Source: Stenotrophomonas sp. ESTM1D_MKCIP4_1 (GTDB lineage Bacteria; Pseudomonadota; Gammaproteobacteria; Xanthomonadales; Xanthomonadaceae). From it: a stretch of 64,000 nt of DNA. The notes beneath the pieces were generated by a model, which saw only the letters and a list, made by a program, of their open reading frames with translations, was not told the DNA's origin and searched no databases. The stretch covers positions 108,217 through 172,216 of the forward strand of contig NZ_CP026004.1 of assembly GCF_003086895.1 (NCBI RefSeq). The letters run 5' to 3'. Shown here in pieces: positions 34,047-43,278 of this stretch. How positions within the stretch are numbered: position 1 is the stretch's first letter; each line of letters starts with the position of its first letter. A program made the translations under genes and the position numbers.

Positions 34047-35681
34047 TCAGCCGAGGCTGCGTGCGGTGTTGATGACGTTGATGCCGTTGAAGCGCGCGGT
34101 GGACGAGCCATGCGAGACCGCCGAGACCTGGCCCGGCTGGCCCTTGCCGTCGAAGAACGAACCGCCCAGGCGGTAGTCGCGCTCGTCGGCCACGGCGGTG
34201 CAGGCGTTCCAGAACTCCGGCGTGCGGATCTGGTAGGCCACGTCTTCCAGCATGCGGGTGATCCTGCCGTTCTTGATCTCGTAGAACAGCTGGCCGCCGA
34301 ACTGCGCGTTGTAGCGCTGCTGGTCGATGGAGAACGAGCCGTCGCCGATGATGTAGATGCCGTTCTCGACGTCCTTGATCATGTCCGGGACGCTGAGCGG
34401 GGTCTTGCCCGGCGCCATCGACACGTTGGCCATGCGCTGGAACTGCACGCTGGACCAGGAATCGGCGTAGCAGCAGCCATCGGACTCGGTCTTGCCGAGG
34501 ATATGGGCCTGGTCGCGGATGGTCTGGTAGTCGACCAGCTTGCCGTTGCTGATCAGGTCCCAGCGCTTGCACTTCACGCCTTCATCGTCGTAAGCGACCG
34601 CGCCGAGGCTGCCCGGCTGGGTCTTGTCGGCGAAGATGTTGACGTGCTCGCTGCCGTACTGGAAATGCTGCTCGCGCTTGTCCAGGGTGGCGAAGCTGGT
34701 GCCGGCGTAGTTGGCTTCGTAGCCGAGTACGCGGTCCAGTTCCAGCGGGTGGCCGATCGACTCGTGGATGGTCAGCCAGGTGTGCGACGGATCGAGGATC
34801 AGGTCGTACTTGCCGGGCTTCACCGACGGTGCCTTCAATTTTTCCTGTGCCTGCTTCGCTGCAGCGATGGCATCTTCCTTCATGTCGTAGGAGGAGCCGT
34901 AGTTCACCACGCCGTTGGGGGTGAGCACCTTGCCGGCGGCAGCGCCGTCCAGGTATTCGTAGCCCAGGCCCATCGGCGCGGACAGGCCTTCGCGGGTGCG
35001 GAACTTGCCGCTGGCCTTGTCGATGGCGGTGACCGTCATCGGTGCCCAGATGCGGTGCACGTCCTGGTCGATGTAGGAGCCATCGGTGGAGGCGAAATAC
35101 TTCTGCTCGTTGACCAGGAACAGCATCGAATTGACGAAACTGGCGCCGGCACCCAGCGCGGCGGCATTGACGTCCAGCAGCAGGTCGACCTTTTCCTTGA
35201 TCGGCACCTCCATGGCGTTCTTGCGGATGGGCGTGCGCCAGCTCACTTCACCCACGCCCGGGGCCTTGGCCAGCTGTACCGGTGCGGTCTGCACGCCCGC
35301 GTTGGCCTTGGCGATGGCCGCGGCCTGCTGCGCGGCACGCGCTACGTCGGCTGTGCCCAGCGCATTGGTGGCGGCAAAGCCCCAGGCGCCGTTGACGATC
35401 ACGCGGATGCCGACGCCGGTGGACTCGGTGTTGACCACGTTCTGCACCTTGTCCTCGCGGGTGATGACGAACTGCCGCAGGTAGCGGCCGATGCGTACAT
35501 CGCAGTAGGTGGCGCCGGCTTGGCGGGCAGCGGCCAGCGCAGCATCGGCCAGGCGCTTCTTCAGGCCCAGGTCCAGCGTGCTCTGCAGCTGCTCGGCGGC
35601 GATCGCCTTGCCGAAGAACGACGGCACGATCAGGCCGCCTGCGGTAAGCCCGGTGAGGGCGAGGAAGTCACGTCTCTGCAA
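34047..35681 (-). CDS. Tat-exported TldD-family zinc peptidase (copy A)
   Basis: A 544-residue protein. The start is a TTG at 35681 with GGAGA 7 bases upstream; it restores the twin-arginine signal QRRDFLALTG, which any later start would lose. The catalytic motif is HESIGH (His306, Glu307, His311). It keeps the TldD core (EKVQNVV-like N-terminal strands, GTSFATLDKREQ, SDGCCYADSWSSV) and ends GINVINTARSLG. About 31 bp separates it from copy B, of which it is a diverged tandem duplicate. It should act outside the cytoplasm, on peptides, with the TldE-like product of the next gene. Confidence 0.9.
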   Translation of the reverse strand: MQRRDFLALTGLTAGGLIVPSFFGKAIAAEQLQSTLDLGLKKRLADAALAAARQAGATYCDVRIGRYLRQFVITREDKVQNVVNTESTGVGIRVIVNGAWGFAATNALGTADVARAAQQAAAIAKANAGVQTAPVQLAKAPGVGEVSWRTPIRKNAMEVPIKEKVDLLLDVNAAALGAGASFVNSMLFLVNEQKYFASTDGSYIDQDVHRIWAPMTVTAIDKASGKFRTREGLSAPMGLGYEYLDGAAAGKVLTPNGVVNYGSSYDMKEDAIAAAKQAQEKLKAPSVKPGKYDLILDPSHTWLTIHESIGHPLELDRVLGYEANYAGTSFATLDKREQHFQYGSEHVNIFADKTQPGSLGAVAYDDEGVKCKRWDLISNGKLVDYQTIRDQAHILGKTESDGCCYADSWSSVQFQRMANVSMAPGKTPLSVPDMIKDVENGIYIIGDGSFSIDQQRYNAQFGGQLFYEIKNGRITRMLEDVAYQIRTPEFWNACTAVADERDYRLGGSFFDGKGQPGQVSAVSHGSSTARFNGINVINTARSLG

Positions 35682-35712
35682 GGCTGCTCTCCACGTCGAA
35701 GGTTGGGACGAC

Positions 35713-37344
35713 TCAGGCGCCGAGACTGCGCGCGGTGTTGATGATGTTGATGCCGTTGAAGCGGGTGGTGGACGACCCGTGCGAGACCGCCGAGACCTGC
35801 GCGGGCTGGCCCTTGCCGTCGAAGAAGGAACCGCCGAGGCGGAAATCACGTTCATCGCAGATGGCGGTGCACGCATTCCAGAACTCCGGCGTGCGGATCT
35901 GGTAGGCCGCATCCTCCACCATGCCGGTGATCTTTCCATCCTTGATCTGGTAGTACAGCTGGCCACCGAACTGCGCGTTGTAGCGCTGCTGGTCGATGGA
36001 GTAGGAGCCGCGGCCGTGGATCCAGATGCCGTTCTCCACGTCCTTGATCATGTCGTCCACGCTCAGCGGCGCCTTGCCCGGTGCCAGCGAGACATTGGCC
36101 ATGCGCTGGAACTGCACGCTGGACCAGGAATCGGCGTAACTGCAGCCGTGCGACGCCTCGCGGCCGAGAATGTGGGCTTCGTCGCGGGTGGCCTGGTAAT
36201 CGACCAGCACGCCATCGCGCACCAGGTCCCAGCGCTGCGTCTTCACCCCTTCATCGTCGTAGCCGACCGCGCCGAGGCTGCCCGGCTGGGTCTTGTCGGC
36301 GAAGAAGGTGACGAGGTCGCTGCCCCAGCGGAAACCGGCATCGCGCTTGTCCAGCGTGGCGAAGCTGGTACCGGCGTAGTTGGCCTCGTAGCCGAGCACG
36401 CGGTCCAGCTCCAGCGGGTGGCCGACGTTTTCGTGGATGGTGAGGAACAGGTTGGACGGGTCCAGCACCAGATCGTACTTGCCCGCCTTCACCGACGGCG
36501 CCTTCAGTTTCTCGCGGGCGTGGCGGGCAGCGGCGATGGCGTCCTCGACCGGGTCGTAGGAATCGCGGTAGGCGGTGATCCCACCGGGCAGCTGTACCTT
36601 GCCGCGCGCATCGCCATCGAGGAACTCATAGCCCATGCCCATCGGCGAGGACAGCCCGGCGCGGGTGCGGAACTTGCCGCTGGCCTTGTCGATGGCGGTG
36701 GCGGTGAAGGGCAGCCAGATGCGATGGATGTCCTGGTCGATGAAGGAGCCATCGCTGGAGGCGAAGTACTTCTGCTCGTTGACCAGGAACAGGGTGGAGT
36801 TGATGAAGTCGGCGCCGGCATCGAGCGCGGCGCTGTTGAGCGCCAGCAGCAGTTCGATCTTGTCCTGGATCGGCACTTCCATGGCGTTCTTCCGCACCGG
36901 GGTCTGCCAGCGCACCTCACCGACCGCGGGCGTCGGTGCCAGCTGCACCGGCCGGCTCTGGATGCTGGCGTTGGCACGGGCGATGGCCGTGGCCTGCTCG
37001 ACCGCGCCGCGCACGGCTGCGTCGGTCTGCTGATGGGTGGCGGCAAAGCCCCAGGCGCCGTTGACCAGGACCCGCACGCCCACGCCGGACGACTCGCGGT
37101 TGGTTACGTTGCCGACCTGGTGTTCGCGGGTGACCACTGACTGGTTGAGGTAGCGGCCGATGCGCACGTCGCAGTAGCTGGCCTTGGCCGCACGCGCGGC
37201 GGCGAGGGCGACCTCGGCCAGGCGCCGGCGCTGGGCGGTATCCACCGGCGCGAGCAGCTGCTCGGCCGCGATCAGCCGCGACTGCGGCAGCACCAGGCCG
37301 GCCAGGCCCAGACCGGAAAAAGCCAGGAACTCACGTCGTTGCAC
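35713..37344 (-). CDS. Tat-exported TldD-family zinc peptidase (copy B)
   Basis: A 543-residue paralogue of copy A and the first gene of the operon. The start is a GTG at 37344 opening MQRREFLAFSGLGLAG, a twin-arginine signal; a longer in-frame extension contains no better start. The zinc motif is HENVGH (His304, Glu305, His309). The last 200 residues are nearly the same as in copy A (QQRYNAQFGGQL, IRTPEFWNACTAI, GINIINTARSLG), while the part around residues 240-265 differs most. Two catalytic subunits for one TldE-like partner suggest two alternative heterodimers with different peptide preference. Confidence 0.9.
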   Translation of the reverse strand: MQRREFLAFSGLGLAGLVLPQSRLIAAEQLLAPVDTAQRRRLAEVALAAARAAKASYCDVRIGRYLNQSVVTREHQVGNVTNRESSGVGVRVLVNGAWGFAATHQQTDAAVRGAVEQATAIARANASIQSRPVQLAPTPAVGEVRWQTPVRKNAMEVPIQDKIELLLALNSAALDAGADFINSTLFLVNEQKYFASSDGSFIDQDIHRIWLPFTATAIDKASGKFRTRAGLSSPMGMGYEFLDGDARGKVQLPGGITAYRDSYDPVEDAIAAARHAREKLKAPSVKAGKYDLVLDPSNLFLTIHENVGHPLELDRVLGYEANYAGTSFATLDKRDAGFRWGSDLVTFFADKTQPGSLGAVGYDDEGVKTQRWDLVRDGVLVDYQATRDEAHILGREASHGCSYADSWSSVQFQRMANVSLAPGKAPLSVDDMIKDVENGIWIHGRGSYSIDQQRYNAQFGGQLYYQIKDGKITGMVEDAAYQIRTPEFWNACTAICDERDFRLGGSFFDGKGQPAQVSAVSHGSSTTRFNGINIINTARSLGA

Positions 37345-37470
37345 AGCGTCTCTCTCTCTTTCACACCTGTGCGGAGGGCAAAGGACCACTCCGATCACTT
37401 GAACTGTCCGACTTTCGCCAGCGCGGGGTGATCGGGCAAGTGACTGCAGTCATGGTAGGGGAGGGTTTCG

Positions 37471-37962
37471 GCAGGGCTGCGCCCTGCACCTGCAGAGGCA
37501 ACGTCAAATTCAAAAGCGGGCTATCCGTGGGATGGCGGGGCGGTGTGGGTGGGCAGGACACGCCGTAAACCCATCCTTGGGGGCTCGATGGCGCCATCCA
37601 TGGCGCCAACGGTCCTGCCCACCCACACCGCCCCACCTCTGACAGTTTCCGTGTGCTGTTGGTGGGTGCCGACCGTTGGTCGGCACATCTGTCAGATATC
37701 GAATGAATTCATCCGTGCCGACCAACGGTCGGCACCCACCAGAGCAGAACGCCGCTCCGACAGATCGCGGAGGTCTGTCGAAGGCGGGGTGGGTCCGGTT
37801 GAGGGGGTGTGAGCCGCATGGATGCGGCGACCAAGCCCCCATGGATGGGTTTACGGCGTCCCCCTCAACCGGACCCGCCCCGCCAACCCACGGAATGCAG
37901 GCTTTTGACGTTGACGTTGACGTTGTCGTGGCTTGAAGCAGGTGCAGGGCTGCAAGCCCTGC
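37471..37962. repeat. Composite nested inverted-repeat region
   Basis: This holds most of the 669-bp gap between the TldD operon and the DUF938 gene. The outer arms (GCAGGGCTGCGCCCTGCACC at 37471 and its inverse at about 37938-37962) enclose two inverted copies of a roughly 105-bp element, at 37534-37637 and 37781-37884. Each has self-complementary ends (GGGGCGGTGTGGGTGGGCAG with its inverse at 37612-37634; the arms near 37784 and 37860) and a shared interior, ACGCCGTAAACCCATCC. A REP doublet lies between them, and TTGACG is repeated three times near 37905-37924. No reading frame here looks real. Confidence 0.85.
37661..37740. repeat. REP doublet with conserved 28-nt core
   Basis: Two inverted 26-nt palindromes (GGTGGGTGCCGACCGTTGGT then CGGCAC, 37661-37686, and its inverse 37715-37740) surround a 28-nt core at 37687-37714 beginning ATCTGTCAGATATCGAATGA. 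The same 28 nt occur without any change, inverted, inside another REP doublet at 44297-44324 whose palindromes have a different sequence. Confidence 0.9.
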
Positions 37963-38013
37963 CCGGAACACCCCCCTCGTGCACAATGGGGCGACCCCGC
38001 CTGGACGCCCCCG

Positions 38014-38628
38014 ATGTCGAGCAAGCCGTATTCAGAAGCCTGCGAACGCAACCGCGAGCCGATCGCGGCCGCGCTCGATCCGTGGATGGGCGATCGCCAC
38101 CGGGTGCTGGAGATCGGCAGCGGCACCGGCCAGCATGCGGCCTTCTTCGCCGAGCGATGGCCGTGGCTGCGCTGGCAGCCCAGCGATCACCCCGACCATC
38201 TGGGCGGTATCGAGGCATGGCGCGCTGAAGCGGCGCTGCTCAATCTGCTGCCGCCCGTGGCGCTGCAGGTGGAACTGCCGCCGGCACCGGGCCTGACCCT
38301 GCCCGAGGGCAGCTCGTTCGATGCGGCGTTCACTGCCAATACCCTGCACATCATGAGCTGGGAGCATGTGCAGGCGCTGTTTGCCGCGCTGCCGCCGCTG
38401 CTGCGCCATGGTGCGTTGCTGGCGGTGTACGGGCCGTTCAACTACGGCGGCCGCTACACCAGCGACAGCAACGCGCAGTTCGATGGCTGGCTGAAGGCCC
38501 GTGAGCCGCGCAGCGGCATCCGCGACGTGGAGGCCGTGCAGGCGTTGGCCGAGGACAACGGCTTCACCCGCCTGCGCGATGTGGCCATGCCGGCCAACAA
38601 CCGGCTGCTGCTGTGGCGGCTGGGGTGA
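38014..38628 (+). CDS. DUF938 SAM-dependent methyltransferase-like protein
   Basis: A 204-residue class I methyltransferase-like protein. The SAM motif is VLEIGSGTGQHAAFFAERWP (residues 31-50); SDHPDHLGGIEAW and FTANTLHIMSWEHVQALF follow, as in the DUF938 family. The ATG at 38014 begins MSSKPYSEACERNREPI, the usual family start. Substrate unknown. It is a single-gene unit with repeats on both sides: the composite region upstream and a REP pair after its stop. Confidence 0.9.
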   Translation: MSSKPYSEACERNREPIAAALDPWMGDRHRVLEIGSGTGQHAAFFAERWPWLRWQPSDHPDHLGGIEAWRAEAALLNLLPPVALQVELPPAPGLTLPEGSSFDAAFTANTLHIMSWEHVQALFAALPPLLRHGALLAVYGPFNYGGRYTSDSNAQFDGWLKAREPRSGIRDVEAVQALAEDNGFTRLRDVAMPANNRLLLWRLG

Positions 38629-38635
38629 ACCGCCG

Positions 38636-38698
38636 GTAGTGCCGGCCGCTGGCCGGCAATCAATTCCCAGAACGATGCCGGCCAGCGGCCGGCACTAC
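38636..38698. repeat. Inverted pair of REP (SMAG-type) palindromes
   Basis: A plus copy (38636-38658) and a minus copy (38676-38698) face each other with 17 bp between, filling the space between two convergent genes, as at 19461-19517. Confidence 0.9.
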
Positions 38699-38700
38699 CT

Positions 38701-41700
38701 TCAAGCCACCTGCACGATATGCAGTGCCTTCGGGTTGCGCCACTGCGCCAGCAGGGCAGCTTCACGCGCCTTGGCCTGCGCGAAGTGCGCTTCCTTGACG
38801 TGGCCGAAGCCGCGGATGTGCTCGGGCACACTGGCGATTTCCACGGCCAGGGCCAGGCGGCCGTCTTCCAGGCCTTCCAGCAGCTGCTGCACCGTCGCCT
38901 CGTAATCGGCAATAAGCTGGCGCTCCATGCGTCGTTCTGCGGTACGGCCGAACACATCGAAGCGGCCGCCGCGCAGGAACTTCAGCTTTGCCAGCAGGCC
39001 GAACGCCTTGAACATCCACGGGCCGTACTCCTTCTTCAGCAGGCGGCCCTGTTCGTCCTTCTTCGCAAACAGCGGCGGTGCCAGATGGAAGCGCAGCTGG
39101 TAGTCGCCCTCGAACTGCTGCTGCAGGCGGCGCTGGAAGTCGCCGCTGGTGTACAGGCGGGCCACTTCGTACTCGTCCTTGTACGCCATCAGCTTGAACA
39201 GATAGCGGGCCACGGTTTCGGTCAGCGCGGTGGAACCGCCGATGCGCTCGGCTTCGGCCGCGCGCACGCGCGCCACCAGATCACGGTAGCGGGTGGCGTA
39301 GGCGGCATCCTGGTACTCCACCAGGAACGCGGCGCGGCGCTCGATCATCTCGTCCAGCGAACGCGACAGGCGCGCGTCATCCAGCGGCAGGAAGGCCACG
39401 TCGCCACCGTGCGACGGCAGGCCACGCAGCTCGCGCTCGTCGGCCGTGTTGCGCGGTGCGGCGGTGGCGCCCCATTCGTTGCCTTCCCACTCGCCCGGTG
39501 GCAGCGGGTGCAGCGGGCCCGGGGTGGATTCGGTATCGGTGTGGCGGTTGCGCACCAGGCCAGCCGCCTGCTGCACGGCCTGCGGATCGACTGCAGCCAG
39601 GCGGCCCCAGGCGAAGGCCTGCTGGTTCATCGCCACGGCCGCGCCGTTCAGTTCGATGGCACGCATCAGCGAGTCGAACGACAGCGGCACCAGGCCCTGC
39701 TGCCACGCGTAGCCGAGGATGAAGAGGTTGGCGGCGATGGCATCGCCCAGCAGGGCGGTGGCCAGCTGGGTGGCATCCAGCTGCAGCGGCTCCTGCCCAC
39801 CCAGGGCCACGCGCACGCCGGCCACGATGTCGGCGGCGGGGAACTGCATGTCCGGACGCGTGGTGAAGGTGCCCGGCATCGCCTCGTAGGTGTTCAGTAC
39901 CACCTGCGAACGGCCGGCGCGGACCTTCGACAGCGCCCAGTAGTCATTCACCACCACCATGTCGCAGCCCAGCACCAGGTCGGCCTCGCCGGCGGCGATG
40001 CGCACGGCGTGGATGTCATCCGGGCGACGGGCAATGCGGATGTGGGTGGTCACCGCGCCACCCTTCTGGGCCAGGCCGGTCTGGTCGAGCACGGTGGCCC
40101 CCTTGCCTTCCAGGTGGCCGGCCATGCCCAGCAGGGCGCCGATGGTGACCACGCCGGTCCCGCCGACGCCGGTGATGAGAATGTTCCAGGGCTGTTCCAG
40201 CGTGCCGCGGATCGTCGGTGCCGGCAGGTTGTCCAGCAGGGTGGAGGCATCGCGCTTGCTGCCCTTGCGCGGCTGGCCACCGTGCACGGTGACGAAGCTC
40301 GGGCAGAAGCCATTCACGCACGAATAGTCCTTGTTGCAGTTGGACTGGTCGATCTCGCGCTTGCGTCCGAATTCGGTTTCCTTCGGCAGTACCGACACGC
40401 AGAAGCTCTTCTTGCCGCAGTCGCCGCAGCCTTCGCACACCAGCGAGTTGATCAGCACGCGCTTCTGCGGGTCTTCCAGCTTGCCGCGCTTGCGGCGACG
40501 GCGCTTCTCGGTGGCACAGGTCTGTTCGTAGATCAGGATGGAAACACCCTTCACCTCGCGCAGGCGCTTCTGCACGGCATCCAGTTCGCTGCGGTCGTGG
40601 AACTCGACGTCGCTGGGGAAGTGTTCGCGCTGGCCGGTCCACTTGCCGATGTTGTCCGACAGCACCACGATGGTGTGGATGCCTTCGGCGCGCATCTGCT
40701 TTGCAATGTCGGGCACGCTCAGCGGACCGTCCACCGGCTGGCCGCCGGTCATCGCCACCGCATCGTTGTAGAGGATCTTGTAGGTGATGTTGACGCCGGC
40801 CGCGACCGCCTGGCGGATCGCCAGCGAACCGCTGTGGAAATACGTGCCGTCGCCCAGGTTCTGGAACACGTGCGGGGTGTCGGTGAACGGCGCCTGCCCG
40901 GCCCAGGTCACGCCTTCGCCGCCCATGTGGGTGAAGGTGTCGGTGCTGCGGTCCATCCAGGTCACCATGTAATGGCAGCCGATGCCGGCCAGCGCACGCG
41001 AACCTTCCGGCACCTGGGTGGAGGTGTTGTGCGGGCAGCCGGAGCAGTAGTGCGGCACGCGCGGGAAGCTGGCGCGCGGCAGCGCAAGCTCGGCTTCCTT
41101 CTCCTGCATCCACTGCAGGCGCTGTTCGATGGATTCGTTGTTGAAGAACTTCTGGATGCGGCGGCCGATCACGCCGGCGATGGTGGCCGGCGTCAGTTCG
41201 CCGGTGGACGGCAGGATCCACTCACCGCTCTCGTCGTACTTGCCGACGATGGACGGACGCTGGCCCCAGCTGGCCGGCCAGTTGAAGAACTGTTCCTTCA
41301 TCTGGCGCTCGATGAAGGCACGCTTCTCCTCCACCACGATGATGTCTTCCAGGCCCTGCGCGAAGCGCGCGATGCCCTCCGGCTCCAGCGGCCAGGTCAT
41401 GCCGACCTTGTACACGCGGATGCCGATGTCGGCACATGCCGCTTCATCCAGGCCCAGGTATTCCAGCGCCTGCAGCACGTCCAGATAGCTCTTGCCGGTG
41501 GTGACGATGCCCAGCCGCGCACGCGGCGCGTCCATCACCACCTTGTCGATGCCGTTGGCGCGGGCGAACGCCTGTGCGGCCTTCACCGCATAGCGGTGCA
41601 GGCGCATTTCCTGGTCCAGCGGCGGGTCCGGCCAGCGGATGTTGAGGCCGCCGCTGGGCATGTCGAAGTCTTCCGGCAGCACGATGCGCCGGGCCAGCGG

Positions 41701-42387
41701 ATCGACTTCCACCGAAGCCGACGATTCCACCGTTTCGGCGATGGTCTTGAAGCCGACCCAGCGCCCGGTGTAGCGGCTCATCGCCCAGCCCAGCAGGCCC
41801 ATGTCGAGGATGTCCTGCACGCCTGCCGGGTTCAGCACCGGCATCATCGCGCTGACGAACTCGTCTTCGCTGCCATGCGGCAGGGTCGAGCTGCGGCAGG
41901 CGTGGTCATCGGCCGCCAGCGCCAGCACGCCGCCGTATCGCGAAGTACCGGCGGCGTTGGCGTGCTTGAACACGTCACCGCAGCGGTCCACGCCGGGGCC
42001 CTTGCCGTACCACATGCCGAACACGCCCTGCACGTTGGCGCCGGGGAACAGGTTGGTCTGCTGCGTGCCCCACACCATGGTGGCGCCCAGGTCCTCGTTC
42101 AGGCCCGGGGTGAACTTCACCTTGGCCGCTTCCAGGTGCTTGCGCGCGCGCCACAGTTCCAGGTCGAAGCCGCCCAGCGGGCTGCCGCGATAACCACTGA
42201 CGAAGCCGGCGCTGTCGATGCCCTCGTGCGCATCGCGCAGGCGCTGCATCAGCGGCAGCCGCACCAGCGCCTGCACGCCACTCAGGTAGATCCGCCCCTC
42301 GTTGCGGGTGTACTTGTGGTCGAGCGTGTAATCACGGTCGATCAGGTCGGCGGAAGAGGGCGAAGTGAGTTGCGCGGTACTGGTCAT
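38701..42387 (-). CDS. Indolepyruvate ferredoxin oxidoreductase, fused IorA-IorB type
   Basis: A 1228-residue fusion enzyme that oxidatively decarboxylates aryl- or branched-chain 2-oxo acids to acyl-CoA, passing electrons to ferredoxin. The N-terminal pyrimidine-binding part (SGYRGSPLGGFDLELW) and the thiamine diphosphate part (HMGGEGVTWAGQAPF, GDGTYFHSGSLA) come first, then iron-sulfur cysteines (CEGCGDCGKKSFC and CNKDYSCVNGFCP). The gamma domain (ITGVGGTGVVTIGALLGMAG) and a tail of about 300 residues typical of proteobacterial forms follow. I used the ATG at 42387 (MTSTAQLTSP); the ribosome site is weak. Single-gene unit. Confidence 0.93.
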   Translation of the reverse strand: MTSTAQLTSPSSADLIDRDYTLDHKYTRNEGRIYLSGVQALVRLPLMQRLRDAHEGIDSAGFVSGYRGSPLGGFDLELWRARKHLEAAKVKFTPGLNEDLGATMVWGTQQTNLFPGANVQGVFGMWYGKGPGVDRCGDVFKHANAAGTSRYGGVLALAADDHACRSSTLPHGSEDEFVSAMMPVLNPAGVQDILDMGLLGWAMSRYTGRWVGFKTIAETVESSASVEVDPLARRIVLPEDFDMPSGGLNIRWPDPPLDQEMRLHRYAVKAAQAFARANGIDKVVMDAPRARLGIVTTGKSYLDVLQALEYLGLDEAACADIGIRVYKVGMTWPLEPEGIARFAQGLEDIIVVEEKRAFIERQMKEQFFNWPASWGQRPSIVGKYDESGEWILPSTGELTPATIAGVIGRRIQKFFNNESIEQRLQWMQEKEAELALPRASFPRVPHYCSGCPHNTSTQVPEGSRALAGIGCHYMVTWMDRSTDTFTHMGGEGVTWAGQAPFTDTPHVFQNLGDGTYFHSGSLAIRQAVAAGVNITYKILYNDAVAMTGGQPVDGPLSVPDIAKQMRAEGIHTIVVLSDNIGKWTGQREHFPSDVEFHDRSELDAVQKRLREVKGVSILIYEQTCATEKRRRRKRGKLEDPQKRVLINSLVCEGCGDCGKKSFCVSVLPKETEFGRKREIDQSNCNKDYSCVNGFCPSFVTVHGGQPRKGSKRDASTLLDNLPAPTIRGTLEQPWNILITGVGGTGVVTIGALLGMAGHLEGKGATVLDQTGLAQKGGAVTTHIRIARRPDDIHAVRIAAGEADLVLGCDMVVVNDYWALSKVRAGRSQVVLNTYEAMPGTFTTRPDMQFPAADIVAGVRVALGGQEPLQLDATQLATALLGDAIAANLFILGYAWQQGLVPLSFDSLMRAIELNGAAVAMNQQAFAWGRLAAVDPQAVQQAAGLVRNRHTDTESTPGPLHPLPPGEWEGNEWGATAAPRNTADERELRGLPSHGGDVAFLPLDDARLSRSLDEMIERRAAFLVEYQDAAYATRYRDLVARVRAAEAERIGGSTALTETVARYLFKLMAYKDEYEVARLYTSGDFQRRLQQQFEGDYQLRFHLAPPLFAKKDEQGRLLKKEYGPWMFKAFGLLAKLKFLRGGRFDVFGRTAERRMERQLIADYEATVQQLLEGLEDGRLALAVEIASVPEHIRGFGHVKEAHFAQAKAREAALLAQWRNPKALHIVQVA

Positions 42388-42557
42388 GGCTGGCCCGGTG
42401 GGATCGGCTGGCACCGGCCGCGTGCGGGCACGCGGCGGGAAAGGCGCGAATTGTAACAGTGGGGCCCGGAAGGCCCGGCACTCGCCTCGGTGGCCTTGCT
42501 GGGGTTAGGATCGGGGTGAGAGAGGGGAGGTTGGTGTTTCAACCTGGGGGATTTTTG

Positions 42558-43193
42558 ATGTCAGTTGCAGGAAAGTTCGTGGCCGGCGTGCTGCTGGTCT
42601 CGGGCGCGGCCGCCGCGTGGGCCGCACCGGCGTTGCCGGCACCGCAGGAGTTCTATTTCGACAATGATGCCGCCGCCGCACCGATCATCGTGGTGAACGG
42701 CTCCGGCGACGACCTGGTCGCGCAGCTGGTGAAACAGCGCGAACGCGGCCGCAAAGCGCTGGAGGCGTCCGTGCAGCTGGCCTCGGTGGCCATCGCGCAG
42801 GGCCGGGCAGAACTGGGCGATCAGCTCTACCGCGAGGCCTTGGCCGAAGCGCCGGTGCAGAGCAGCCTGGGCCGCAGCGTGCGCTGGAACTACGGCTGGG
42901 ACCTGCTGCGCCAGGGCCAGGCGCTGGCCGCACTGGAACAGTGGCAGTCGGTGGCCAACAACCTGCGCAGCAACGCGGCCTGGATACCGCCCACTTACGC
43001 GCTGGCGTTGTGGCGGGCCGGCCAGCAGCAGGAGGCGGTGAAGTGGTATGCCGCCGCCGTGCGCACCGAGCCCGGCCAATGGAGCGACAGCAGCCGCTAT
43101 GCACAGCTGCTGCCGGGCTGGCGCGAAGACGAGCGTGCCAGCCTGGCGGAAGTGCAGCAGGCCTGGGTTGCTGCGCCGCCGGCCTGGCCGTGA
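42558..43193 (+). CDS. Exported tetratricopeptide-like protein
   Basis: A 211-residue protein with signal peptide (ending AAAAWAAP). After a short linker come TPR-like helices: QLYREALAEAPVQSSLGRSV, LLRQGQALAALEQWQSVANN and LALWRAGQQQEAVKWYAAAV. GGGGG lies about 9 bases before the ATG at 42558. Periplasmic; a role in protein-protein contacts is likely, the partner unknown. A 9-bp GC-rich hairpin follows the stop. Confidence 0.75.
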   Translation: MSVAGKFVAGVLLVSGAAAAWAAPALPAPQEFYFDNDAAAAPIIVVNGSGDDLVAQLVKQRERGRKALEASVQLASVAIAQGRAELGDQLYREALAEAPVQSSLGRSVRWNYGWDLLRQGQALAALEQWQSVANNLRSNAAWIPPTYALALWRAGQQQEAVKWYAAAVRTEPGQWSDSSRYAQLLPGWREDERASLAEVQQAWVAAPPAWP

Positions 43194-43200
43194 GGCATGA

Positions 43201-43223
43201 CCGCAGGCGCTTGCCGCCTGCGG
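43201..43223. terminator. GC-rich hairpin after the TPR gene
   Basis: A perfect 9-bp stem (CCGCAGGCG with CGCCTGCGG, 5-nt loop) starts 8 bp after the TPR stop. There is no T-run, so it may pause transcription or stabilise the mRNA end rather than terminate alone. Confidence 0.5.
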
Positions 43224-43278
43224 TGCTGCATCGCACAATCGAAACGGTCGCAGGCCTGTGCCTGACGGGGAGCCGCCC

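Noticed and set aside
38719..42456. A 1245-codon open frame opposite the indolepyruvate oxidoreductase
   Set aside because: Mirror frame of a well-supported enzyme; His/Gln/Ala-rich translation without domains. The same applies to long frames opposite gltD, glnA, amtB and the TldD genes.
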